A stretch of 64,000 nt of DNA from Polydactylus sextarius (lineage: Eukaryota; Chordata; Actinopteri; Polynemidae), in NCBI GenBank assembly GCA_016801845.1, contig CM028928.1:12556827-12620826 (forward strand), read 5' to 3'. This document shows positions 1 to 12,900 of the stretch, piece after piece. Numbering within the stretch: position 1 is the first letter of the stretch; the number at the start of each line of letters is the position of its first letter. The notes beneath the pieces were generated by a model, which saw nothing but the letters and a program-made list of their open reading frames with translations, was not told where the DNA came from and ran no database searches. The position numbers and the translations under genes were made by a program.

Positions 1-2283
1 GCTGTCGCCTATGTTGTCTGCTTAATATTGATGACGTGTGGAAGTCTTCCTACTTCCTTATCTTATGAATTCCCAGCAACACCCTGACCTTCCACTCTTG
101 TCACGTCTACTCTCATAAGAATTGCGGGCTTGTTGTGGCCACTGTCATCATTATGAGTGTGTGTCTGCTGGTGCATTGGTGTGTATGTATGTGTGTGAGG
201 GATACATCCTTTTGGGAAGTGTCTGAGTGTGTCTGAGTCATAGCTAACCCCTTTATATTGTTCCCATGGTTACCCTACCCCTGAATCCCCCCACCCCCAC
301 AACCCCCGTCTCCCCCTGTTAGCTGCAAACACAGTTTAGACAAGGATCAGACTTCTGCAATCAACATGCACAAGTGTGTGTGTGTGTGTGTGACAATGTG
401 CGAACAGGTGTGTGAAATGTGTAGGGTGTGTTTCCCCTTTTTTCAAAGTATATATATAATCCTATTTCCCTATGACATTCTCTTGTTTTGTAACCTGCTT
501 CTGTTTTCAATTGATGTTGCTGCAACACAACCATATCTGTTTCTCACCTATCACAAACACTGTTTTCATTCATCACTGAATTCCAGTCGCATCAACTTTG
601 CTGTTGCATCGATCGGTGTCCTGCTCAGGCATTTCACATTGAAATTTGTCCAGTGACTCAAGGTCAGAATCCCTTTCTGGTAGATTTCAAGTCTGGATTC
701 ATTGATCCACTTTATAATAATGTTTCTTTTACCTGTGATTTTAACCAGTGGTGGCTGGTGCTGTTGTGTGTTTTATGACTGCTCATTATTTATGTAGTTT
801 GATTGTTATCTTTGAAGAAAGATAGACATTTCTACAGATGACAGATCAACAACTTGATTCTGTTTAAATTGGTGCAGCCTTGTAAAATGTTGTTCCTGTA
901 TAGTAATGACTGAATTTCCTCTTTGCTCTTGAAACAGACGCCTTCTGAAAGCTCAGAAAACTGTTGATTTGGTTGGCTACTAACAGAGAGAGGGTGTATC
1001 ACAGGGCCCACTTTGCAGCGCAAAGTGGGAGATCTTGAAACCACAGATTAAAACAGCCTCAGGTCACGTGTTGTGCAGAAGATTTCCGAGCTACGTACAC
1101 ACTTGTGTGGCTGGCAGGCCGACGCGTATGAGAAGTATACGTGCTCACATAAAACAAATGAATGATTACTTGAATACTGGGTAGAGTAGGATGCGTAAGT
1201 AATTTTCATTTAATTGTCTGTTCAATTGATATATTGCTAAATTAGTTTACGTTAAATACAATGTTCTTGTTCAGTTTCATTGAAGCTAGAACATATGACA
1301 AAGTACAGTTGACCAGCATTGCAGATATTCAGTGGAATTGTTCTGATCTGTTGCCAATAAAAACAGGATGACAAGACTTGTCTGTACCCTCCAAAAACAA
1401 AACAAAAAAAGTTAATCATTTTCATGACATGATAACACAATGGCTAATGTTTGGTTAGGCTTAGGCACAAAACCAAACAGTTTTAAGTAGACATTGTGGT
1501 TTAGCTTTAAATGATCACATTGTGAAGAATAGTTGTTAAGAATATGGTCACAATGGTAAACACATGATTAAAGTTTACGAACAATCATGGTCATGCTTAT
1601 TTTAAGAATTAAATGTTGATTATCAGGTGGTGCTCTGCAGCATCACCTGACTTCCTGTTTTCCTCCCATCACAGTTTCCACTCTGCTCTTTTGGTGTTCT
1701 GGCCGAAACCAGAAATACATATATTAAACACGTTTTCCGAAAAACATAAATTTAAATTGTTTACAAAAACACTCCACTAAGCATCTGTAATTAGTGAATG
1801 AAAACAGTTTTCCTGTTTAAAATTGCTTTACAGAGCAAGAAGAAAAATAACTTCTCGACTGTTGCATTGATGGGATTAGTGCGGTGGAAATATACGTTAT
1901 ACTGAATTTACTATTTGAACTATAACAGCGCAATACGTTCCACTTCCTCCTTGAGGATTATTTTAAGCCTTTATTTTTTTTTTGTGTGTGTGTGCATATT
2001 TGAGAGTCAGCTCGTTTTTTCAACTTAAACCCTCATCAGAAATAGAGCTGCACCCAGGAGAAATTAAGTTCAGTTTACTTTATCAGTGCGCTGCTGCAGG
2101 CCTGAGGTAAACAGTGTTGAGATGAAAAAAAATTAGCTGTTAACTTCTAATTTCGAACAAATAAACAAAACATGATCATCAAAATCAAAACCACAGGATA
2201 TGGAATGGTGCTGAAATGTCAGCATGGTTTGACATTTGAGTTTGTTTTAACGCAACACTTCTGTCTCTGCCCTCTGTGCCCAG
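1..2283. other. Non-coding; probably intron 1 or upstream flank of sh3kbp1
   Basis: No exon could be supported here. The first recognisable sh3kbp1 exon begins at 2284 in phase 1, so a short first coding exon ending in ATG-G should lie upstream. I could not find a convincing ATGG followed by a GT donor, so it is either beyond the window edge or too short to recognise. The stretch holds a short GT run at about 377-393 and AT-rich unique sequence. Confidence 0.5.
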
Positions 2284-2441
2284 TGGAGGCCGTGGTGGAG
2301 TTCGACTATGAGGCTCAGCAGGACGATGAGTTGAGCCTGACGGTGGGTGACATCATCGTGAACATACGGCGAGACGATGGAGGATGGTGGGAAGGAGAGC
2401 TGGGAGGACGCAGGGGGCTGTTTCCAGATAACTTTGTCAGA
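2284..2441 (+). CDS. sh3kbp1: sh3kbp1 exon encoding the first SH3 domain
   Basis: One exon carries the whole SH3-A domain, from the VEFDYEAQ start (ALYDY-type motif) through DDELSLTVGD, the GGWWEGEL tryptophan pair and the GLFPDNFVR end. SH3-A of this family binds PxxxPR peptides in CBL and CD2-type partners, and the ligand-binding Tyr, Trp, Pro and Asn positions are all present. It is flanked by tgcccag and gtgagt splice sites. An ATG-initiated frame runs into it from 2172, but that ATG lies in intron sequence before the acceptor and is not the start. Confidence 0.93.
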
Positions 2442-3593
2442 GTGAGTAATCTGTCACAGCAGTGACACACACACCTCAAATTAACTCCACATTCTCAGTC
2501 TCTTGCACACATCATGAACCAACAAGTAAGTGTTCTGTTTCCAGTGTGTATGGTTTGTTTTGGGCGTCTATGTGTGTGTGTGTTTTCTTTTGCCAGACGA
2601 TTTAGAAATGAAATTTTGATAAGGTCAGGTTTATACAACAATGGGCAATGTAAATCAGCACAGAAATTAGTGTTTGGGCAGATGGACAAACCCATAAATA
2701 TAATGCCTCCAGTCGCTTGCATGAAGGTTTCTTATTTTTGGATTGTCCATCTGTCCTATTCTTGTTAATGGGATATCTCAAGAACGCCTTGAGGGAATCC
2801 GTTCAAATTTGGCACAAAAGTTCACTTTGACTCAAGGATGAACTGATTAGATTTTGTTGGTCAAAGTTCAAGGTCACTGTGTGCGCACACAACTTGCTTT
2901 AGGCATTAGCTCATGAATTTAAGCAATAATTAACTGCAACTGGGCTGGTTAGCGGAGACATACAAGAAGGCGGTGATTCTGGTATATTAAACCAGATGAC
3001 AGTGTTTTTCAAACCTTAACCAACTACTGTAAGCGTCTATTACATTTGATGTTTTTATGTAAAATCTGATTTTGATCAGAAAAAGATAATTATTGACTGA
3101 TACCAACGCTTGTGCAACTTGAACTTTGACCTGAGCTGTGTTGATCTTTGTCCATGTAGCCATTTGTAGTTCAGTTTTTGTAATAGTTACTGGAACTGAC
3201 TAAGTAATAAGCCTATGTGTGTTTCTTAATTTCCACACCCGCCAATTACAATCTGACCTGTGATTAGGCTACATGAAATGTCAGTTCTGCTAGTGAAAAA
3301 TCAGCATGACAGAATTAGAAATACTTACTTAATCACCGGAGGATAGTAGTTAGACATTGGAAAAAATCCGAATCTGTACAAGAAAATCATTTGAATCTCA
3401 GAAACTTATTTATCAACTAATGACTAATCAGGATTTTCACCCTGATGCTACAGTGTGAATTCTGTGTCATGATAAGTCTGGTCTAGTCCCTCATTGCAAC
3501 ATAACCTGCAGTGATCTAATGTAATGCAACCAGAAAACCGTAGGTATTAAGTAATGGCTATATCATGTTTTCATACACAGAGATATTATACAG

Positions 3594-3670
<77 letters not shown>

Positions 3671-4864
3671 ACTGTGGCTTTGCTTTTGTGTCTTAACCTT
3701 TCTGTCTTTTGTTTGTAGTTACTAATTTTGTCACTTGCACCCACAGTTGAAGTTAAGAATGCAAAGCCCAGAGCTGTAAAGACAATTCAATTCAATTCCA
3801 TTCAAGTCATATAGCACCAAGTCATAAAATATACTCATCTCAAGGTGCAACAATATTACAGAAAAAGTCCATCCATTCGACAGAACAGTGATACAGTGGT
3901 TAGCACTGTGGCCTCACAACAAGACGGTTCTGGGTTCAGTCCCGGCCAGTGATGTTTCCATGTGGAGTTTTCATGTTCTTTTTCTATTTTTACTTAAAAA
4001 CTTCTTGCTTGGATTGCCTCAGCACCCCCTGTAACCTCAGGATAAGCGGTATGGAAATTGGATGGATGAAATCCAACAGTTCCCACAGTGAGAACGCGTT
4101 TAGTGACAGTGGAGAGAAAGAAACATCCAACAGAACCAAACTCAGAGTTCTGCATTACTTAAATGATGAAGCTCTTTGATGATTATATTTTGTACTAAGT
4201 ATTTGAACTACTATCTACAGTTGTCAGATAAAGTATCTCAAAATCTTTCCACCATGACTTCAGTAAATGCACATAGCTACTTAGTTATATCACACTATAG
4301 TGCATTTACTAGCATGAGTGTGAGCTCTTTGAAGGATTAGAAGCAGTGTCTGGGTGTACTGGTGGTTCAGATACATGTTTAAGATATTGTGCAATGTGCG
4401 TCATCAGTACATACATCTGAACAAATAGTACATCTGATATGTTCATTTGATAGATAGGGTGGATGTGTTTATAAGAAGAGAAGTGAATTGATCATACTGT
4501 TATGAGAAGGAAGTAGAGTTAAAAAAGTGTTCAAATAGAGCGGTGTTTACAGTTTAACTGTGCTAGAGAAGTCCATCTGCTGTCAGGTGACTCACTGTGG
4601 GTCCTGGCTTTATTTGTGCTGACAGAAAGTCGTAGCTCTTGTTCAATGTCACAAGCCTGTACAATGGGCCCATGAAGGCTCACTGACAGTGTCTGTATAG
4701 ATGTGTGTGTATATAGATGTGTGTGTGTGAGAGAGGGAGAGAGAGAGAGAAAGAAACAGAGAGAGACTGTGAGTAATGCAGTAATACCAGACTGGTTTGT
4801 CACAAGACTGCAGTGATGGGAATCATTGACATTGAGCTTTGTGATGCCGATAAATATGTGCGAT

Positions 4865-4904
<40 letters not shown>

Positions 4905-7900
4905 ATGTGTGTGTCTGCTTGGGAAATGTGAGAAGAAAATGGTGAAGACAGACAAGTTAAAAAGGCAACAGGAAGTGATGGTATGCATGCACCCCCGCCT
5001 TTAGTGGGTGACTGTTAAGGTAGAGGTCAATGAGAGAAAATGCGCTTTGAAAGTTTGCAATGAGATCAGTTGGGTAATTTAGAAAGCAACAGATACAGAT
5101 AATACAAGACAGCAGGCTGTGAATGCTGCATTATCCTGAAGGCATTTACCAGCTTAGGCTACATGTCCTGTGTTTTACCACAACACCAACTAAAACCACA
5201 TTAGTCACAAGAGGGTTTAGCTGTGTCTCTAAACCACACAGACATTCATGGCTTGACTTTTAAGAAAGAATTTAAGATTTTGTGATAGAAACAACATTAG
5301 CTGTTATCTATAAATTAAATATGGAAGCCAAGAGCCTTACTACAACTAAAATCTTTTTTTTTTTTTCACTTTTCTTTTTCACTTTTTTTTTCACTTGTTA
5401 AGAGGCTGCGCTTTGGCCTCTCAGAAGTTCTACTTCTTCAGAGCAAACTGTGACTCACTGTCAAGTTGCATGTTGGGCGTCAATCATTAGGATAATCAGT
5501 GACCTTCAAAAGATGACTAAAAACATTTGATTTTTCACATGTTAAAAGGCTGTAATTTGGCCTTTGAGCAGTTCTACTTCTTCAGGGCAGACAGTGACTC
5601 ACTATCAGAAAGTGATGAAATGGGCCGACCGGCTGTGGCTAACTGATTAGCATGCTAACTTCAGCAGAAGAGCAGAAGGGATAGAAATCTCAGAGAGTAA
5701 AGGAATGAAGTTCGATACTATGTGCTAGTCCAATGCTAAAGTTGGCTATATCAAAAACTCCATTGAATTATCTATGAAATATAAGAGAACACGGTAACAT
5801 AGGCTCCCAAAGCTCAAACTTACATTAGCAAGTTGCATGTTTTGATTGGGCAACAATCCCTAAAACATTACTAAACACATGTGATTTTCACTTTTTTGGG
5901 GCAGACAGTGGCTCACTGCCAGAGAGCAATAAGATGGGCTGATCAGAGATGGCTAACTGGTTAGCATGCAAACTTCAGCAGAAGAGAAGATATGATCTGA
6001 ATGACTTAAGTTTGACACTGAACTGATGCTGTAGAAATCCTATCGCAGGCTCTTAAAACTCAAACTTTTATTATCAAGTTGCATGTTTTGATGGGGCAAC
6101 AATCCCTAAGTTAATCAGTGTCCCTCAAAAGATGGATAAAAACATCTGATTCTTTTCTTGGATTGAATGGTGAGGTTAGTAAAATAAGTTATTTTGATAC
6201 CTCCAAGAAAAGAAGTAGTTTGACGTAACTGAATTCTTCATGAATGTCCCGACAGACCCTTGTTCTTAGTAGAGGTGGAGGATATCCTGTTTATGAGAAT
6301 TGGATGTAGTCATCTGACCTCCATGAATTAGACAAGCAGGTATTGCAAATCAGTTTCACATGATCTGATTTGCCTTGAAATGCCGTGTGAGTTAAGGTCA
6401 AAGTTATTCTTCACAGTGCAAAACAGCAGCTGGGTTTTTTTGCCAGTTCACTTTTTGAGAAGTAAAATCATTGCAGATGTCGGCAAAGATGTTAAATTTA
6501 GCAATAAGGATGCTTACGTCTTTTCATATCAGATGGTGTAACTCTGGATTTTTGTTACAAAAAAATGATGGTTACTAATTAAATATAAATAAACCATACA
6601 TTTAAACCAGAGATACAACTGTCAGCTGGATTATTTTCATCATTGATTAATCTATTGCGCAGTCACATGTCACAACACCAAATCCTTGTAACTGTCTTTT
6701 AGAAGTTGCACAATAAGGATGGAGTTGTGAAAATAAGGGACCTCATGTTTTACTGTAACTTTGGCTCCATATTTCACATTTTTCGACAACCATTATCCCA
6801 ATCTGTTTCCTTCTGCTCCTTCTCTCTGTGTCACTGAGTTGCAATTTCATTTAACCACACGACTAATATGTCGTACACAGAGGATGTCAGCAGCTACACT
6901 GCATTGTTTTGCATTATCTGTGACCGGGAGACAAGAAAAGGTCAGATGGTTTGGAGAGAGGGGCCACGCAAAGCGATGTTTAGCAGTAAAGCCGTGCAGT
7001 GTAAACTACATACTTTCTGTCAGGCTTGTACACACCATACAGACAAACACACACAGCTCTCAGCACAGTGCTGTGTACATAATGCAGGTGTTTCCTGTTC
7101 AGATATGATGAATCACGTTGTCTTCCTCTCTTCATTTCAGCTGGGTTTCCTTTAACTCTGGTTTACCTCCATATCCCCACAGGACGAGTTGCAGTAGAGT
7201 GTGAATGCAGTCCAAGTAGTAACAAAGGCCTCTAAGAACAGTACAGTTAGCTTCTTCTTTAGCAAAACCACACAATTGTGTCATTCCACACCCTAATATA
7301 TCAAGTGTTTAATCAAGTAGCTGAAGTAGATAGCAGATAAGAGCTATTATTATGTTTCTTTTGCTTTTAGTGACGCAAAAATTCAAACATCCAGCAAACA
7401 CCGTCTGTGCTCGGTGATAAAAAAAGAAAGAGGAAGCTCAAGGCTAACAAACACTCGCTGTGGGTTTTTGCGTGGGTTATTTTGCTGTGTGGAGTCTCCA
7501 GGTTAACAGTATCTGTGCGTCGGTGCATGTGAGTTTCAGAATGAATATCTGTGTGTATGTGTCTGTCTGTGTGTGCGTCTGTTTTTGTTTTTTTGCAGAA
7601 CATGGAGAGACGCTGTGTCTGGAGTCAGAGCCAGCTCTTTTGCACTCTGACTGCAGAATCAATTTTTGGGTTTTACATTAACACTGCATTAGCCTACTTA
7701 ACAAAGTGCAAACACCATATGTCAGTGAGCAATGACTGTGTGACTGACTTTACCTCGTTCAGTTCTAGGCTCTAAAACCAAAACAGTGGGCTGAAAGACG
7801 CTAAAAGGCTCCATAAACATGCAGGTCATAGATTCAATAATAAACTGTCCCACGTTATTTCACATTTGTCATTTGATTCATTGTTTGGGTGAGTACACGC

Positions 7901-9899
7901 AGTCAGTGGCAGATTTTTATTGGCCTCATGACCTTTAAGAATGTGAATATCTTCTTTTCTGAGAGCTGATTGTGTAGTTGGTAATTTGATGGCTGGTAGA
8001 AACAAAAAAAACAAACAAAAAAAAAAACCCTCACCCTCACTTACCTACATTATATTCTTCCTCCACCTCTCAGAATGACTCTTATAGCCTCAAATGAGCT
8101 TCAGTAGTTGTCTAGGAAACATCTTAACATCTTGATATTTTTGGATCTTCAAAGCTCATTAAGGCTTTCACGCCACACCAGGCCGTATACACGACCATAG
8201 TGAGTGTTAGGGGTTAGGTTCTGTGAGTCAGTGTAGCCGAGCCTCCGTCTGCTTCGTTGAACTGCGTTCGCCACAGGCAGCAGCTTATGAAACAGTGTCA
8301 TGATGAATGTGGAGGTTAGATGTGAATCGTCACATCTAGTGTGTGTGTGTTTGTGTGTGTGTTTGTGTGTGTGTGTTTTTATTCATAAGACTTGTGTGTG
8401 AAAACGAATACATCCTTGCTTGTCGTATCTCCATCTGCCTGCCCGTCGATTCCTCTGTCGCTTGGCTCGCTCGTTTATCCGCTCGTCTGTGCCTCCGCTT
8501 CTCTTGATCAGTTTAGCATGCTGCCTTGTGATTCCCAAAGTCACGGGGACAGAGAGTTAGTTATCAGAAACAGAAGGGGGGAACAAAGTCACAGCAGTGA
8601 AGGAGGCGAGGGGGGGTTGGTGTTTGTACAAGGTTTATAAGCTCTTACTGGACGTCTGCAGGTTTCTGACATGTAATGCTGTTGCTTTACACCAGCATCT
8701 ACATCACTGCATCGGGCTGATGAACAGACATAGTCTGACAAACATGATTTGCATCTACTAAATACATGAGTGCAGATACTGATCTGATAAGTGTTATTTT
8801 TACCTTGAATCGTTTCACTTTATTTTTCTACTGCTTACTGTCCCTGTTATTATTTTGGTTGCTATAGCCTAAATTTTGTCACCTAAACCTATTTTTATGA
8901 TTCATTAGCATACCCATTAGGTGATGCAGAACATCAGCTACCTTTCTTACCATCTCCCCTGTGTGTGTCTCTGTCTGTCTCTGTATCTCTGCAGGAGATA
9001 AAGAAAGAAGGGAAGAGGGATGGAGGACAGGCGAGCAGATCCGATCTTGCTAACGGCAGAGCCAGCCCTGTGTCTGACCCCGGCGTGCGGCAACCAAAGA
9101 AAGGTATCCACCTCTTACACATACACAGATATACATTCAAATATTATGGTCTTTACACAGCTTTAAGTCTTTAAGCTAAAACTATAGATCCTATTAGTGT
9201 AAGTAAGGATTTGGGGAGAGCATTCCTCAACGTACTACTGCCAAACATGTAAACATCTATAAAACACTACATTCTATACATACAGGGTGGGATCAGACAT
9301 GTGGTGTGGGAAAAACCTCATTTGACTTATACGCAGGGTTGTGAAAAAAGATGAGCAGAGTTATTTGTTGACATTTTTTCCTAGTAAAATATGTTAAGTT
9401 GTTTATTTTGTGTGAATTTATAACACTTGAGAATTAGCTTTTTTTGCATCATGTATAATTGTAATTATAATAGTTGTCAAGAAGCAGTGCCTTAAATTTG
9501 AGTCTCAAAAATTCTCTAAACGCATCACTGCAGATATCTGCATACGCCCTGACAATTTGAGATGAAGAAGAGTGACACCTTGTGGATAAAATGATAAACT
9601 TCAGGGTCATGTCCTAAGCTCAGCTGGTGTGGAATGAGTCAGGAGTAATGAGGAGGCTAATGGATGTAAGATAAACAACTACACAGCCAGTGGGAGGCAT
9701 TAGATGTCAGCGCTGGTCACTCTGTCTACTAATTGAGAGGTCAAAGGTCAACCAGGTTTGGCTTCAGCCATGAAGGCATTTAAGATATAAAGTCAACACC
9801 TGTTCGCTCCCTGTAAACCACAGATCATGTGATTAAGTGTGTGAACTAATTATGCCTAGTGTAAGTAAGTAAGTAAGCCATAAATACATTTGTATGTGC

Positions 9900-9937
<38 letters not shown>

Positions 9938-12900
9938 GAGAGCAAATCCGCAAGCGAAGGTGTAAAGCCGCTTTCAGCTACGTGCCTCAGCATGAAGATG
10001 AACTAGAGTTGAAAATAGGAGACATCATTGAGATCATAGCAGAGGTAAGACTGATTTCTCATGACAGAGCCGTCTGTTATACACACATAAGCCCAAAAAT
10101 CAAACCCAAAATCACACAAACAGTTTCATTGTTTTTTCCTCCTCTTTTATGCCTGACCATTTAGAACTGGTATAAACATTTTTAATACAAACACATACAA
10201 TAAGAAATGATGAATGATAAATGATTTGTTTTTTATGATTTAGTTAATGATTTAGTTAATGATTTAGTTAACTGACCAGAGAGTACTGGAGAAAGTCTAG
10301 TCTAATCTTGATCATAATTCTTTAATACATAAATTGTGATACATATTTATGTGTGGACTATCACTGTCTGTTTATTAGATTATGGCATGGCAACAAGATT
10401 TTTTTTGGCCAAAAATGACTTCATTATCAGTTGAGGCACTGAAAATACAGAGAACACATGATTATTTTTTTTCTGAGAGCACACAGAGGAAATTTTGTCT
10501 GTCTTAGCTTAGCTTTTTTGGGGTCTCAGTGTGTTTGTCTGCATCAGTATCAATGTAAAACTGTGAGTTTTGCTTCTTTGGTTCAATGTGTATTGTTGCA
10601 CGTTGTGTATATGTGTGTTCAGGTAGAGGAGGGCTGGTGGGAGGGGATTCTTAATGGAAAGACTGGAATGTTTCCCTCCAATTTCACCAAAGAGATCCTG
10701 ACGGAGTCTGAAACACCCTCCGTAGACACACCAACCTCGCAGGAGGAGCCTCGCAGCAGCCGCACAAGTGAGTCATCAGATCACAGGAAAACACACAAGT
10801 TAAATAAGGACATGGCATCAAAAGTCTGAGATCATGAAACAAAAAAACTTATTCTTTGTAATCTTCATCTACATTTACAGGAGTGCTGAAACAATCTAAC
10901 ATGCTTTGTATGTGTGTGTGTTTGTGTAGGTAAGGACAGTCCAGGCAGTGAAAGTGATGGAGGAGACAGTCGGTCAGAAACAGGGTCAGCAGAAATCCAG
11001 CCTAAGAAGGTAATCAGTCACGAACTCCTGCAAACGCACATGTAGCACTGTTCTCCTCCACATGGCCTTATACTGCTTTCTGTATAAACACCAAAACAAC
11101 TACTTCTGCACACTGTACACCCTTGAACAAAGCTACAATGTTCTGATCCTTGAAGTATTTTCTGGCCCACAGTCTAAACGATTATTTATTCATGTAAACC
11201 AGAATTACAGTAAAACACTTGTCATACCATTAGTGGCATTGGACAGTAGAGGGCGGTGAATGTAGCTGACTGATGTAAGACAGCTACATTTGATTCCAAC
11301 AGCATCTAAATTTTTCTGCAAAAATAAGGAATTGAAATGTCCTTCAGCAATTGAATAAATCTACCTGCACACAAGAGTAATGCTGAGGATAAGTTTAGCA
11401 TCAGATTTCATTTTTTACTCACCCAGAATCTTCTCCAGCTGTGGAAAGTAATGAAAGTAATGCCAATATTAGCCTAGTTTTTGTTCTGCTTCTACTTCTA
11501 TCAGTTCTCCTTTTCAATTTAATTTAGCAAGTTAGATGGTTAGCCAACTTGTCAAGTAACAATCCCTCAGTTCAACAGGAGAAGATGAGAATATAGTATC
11601 ATCTAGAGGTCACATTCTAACCTCTTGTCTTGTTAATGCAACACTGACTGAACAGCTTTTCATGCTAACGTTGTTTATGTAGCAGCAAAAATGTACATAC
11701 AGCATCTTTGATGTAACCAAATATGGTTGAGTGAGACAAAGGCAAATGTGTTATATTTATATATAACTGTGTTGTAGCTATATATTGCCATACTTCAGTA
11801 AACATAATGGTGAACATAATGCAATATAATAAAAAGAGGGTAAATAATACATTCGGCCAGAAACATTAAAACTAATGTTGCATGGGACACTATCTTTTTG
11901 TCAATTCTACCATACCAACATAAAAGGTGATGATGCAGTGTGTCTGAAGGTGTCTGAAAGAAATCTGCAGATTAATGGTCTCTGGAATGATGAAGACACT
12001 GGAGACTTAGATGTCTAATGTTTAATGAAGATAATTCTACAGCGTACAAGGAAAACTGATCTACCAGTATAAAGATAATGTCAGACCAATTCTGAAGGAT
12101 GTCTCTGAGACGGGCAGTATGTATTCATTTATCCTAAACATACAATAAATTAGTACTTGTTCCAAATAAGGTAATACCAGATCATAACAAGGACAATGCA
12201 TATGCAGGTCAAAGACTGTCCTGACACCAGGCTATCTGATATGTTCTGTCCCCAAGACAACATAAACTACCCTGAGACCTTGAGTGGAGGTGCACAAAGG
12301 TCTCTCTGAGGTTTCATATTTTAGAGAGGACCTTTAACGTTCATATGTTATGTGAAAAACCACAGAGGGTTCTCCTACATACTTGTTGTAATCTGCAACT
12401 TCACCACTAGATATCACTAAAACCCCCACACACTGGCCCTTGGAACCTGTAGATCTTTAGTATTTTATGTGTGTTTTTTTTTTAAAATATGAATTTTAAA
12501 ATGAATTTTGAATTAATCTTTAATCTGTCCTTTAGATTCGAGGATTTGGCTTTGGTGACATCTTCAAAGACCAACCCATCAAGCTCAGACCTCGTTCTAT
12601 GGAAATTGACTCAGAGGCGGACAAGGTGAGTCACAAACACCCTCACATTGTTTTTTCTATCACTAAGCTTGAAACTAAGTCTTAACCTTCTAAAAGCTGT
12701 TTGGAAGACTATTGCAAAATGAGGAACGAACCAAAAACATCCTCATAATGCCAGCGTGTCCTCATAAGAATGGTGTGAGCTACAGTTGGTCCATACACAG
12801 GGCTCTTTATTTATACATTTTTTGATGCTGTGATCATTTTTGTTGTGAGCAATGAAGGAAGGAAGTCCTGGCTTTAACTCCTCCCCTTCCTCCGTATTAC

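Larger units (their letters stand above)
2442..8994 (+). other. sh3kbp1 intron with repeats and microsatellites
   Basis: This 6.5-kb intron holds interspersed repeat copies (about 2762-2970 and 3887-4075), a compound (GT)n(GA)n at 3597-3669, shorter GT/GA and GT/GTAT tracts at 4700-4760 and 4866-4912, a diverged tandem array at 5385-6155, and a GT-rich tract at 8339-8377. Long open frames here are microsatellite or chance products. No coding exon was found. Confidence 0.75.

Noticed and set aside
2172..2283. ATG at 2172 as start of sh3kbp1
   Set aside because: The sequence between 2172 and 2283 is intron-like, ends in a good acceptor (ctctgtgcccag), and the family protein starts with MV directly before the EAxVEFDY block.
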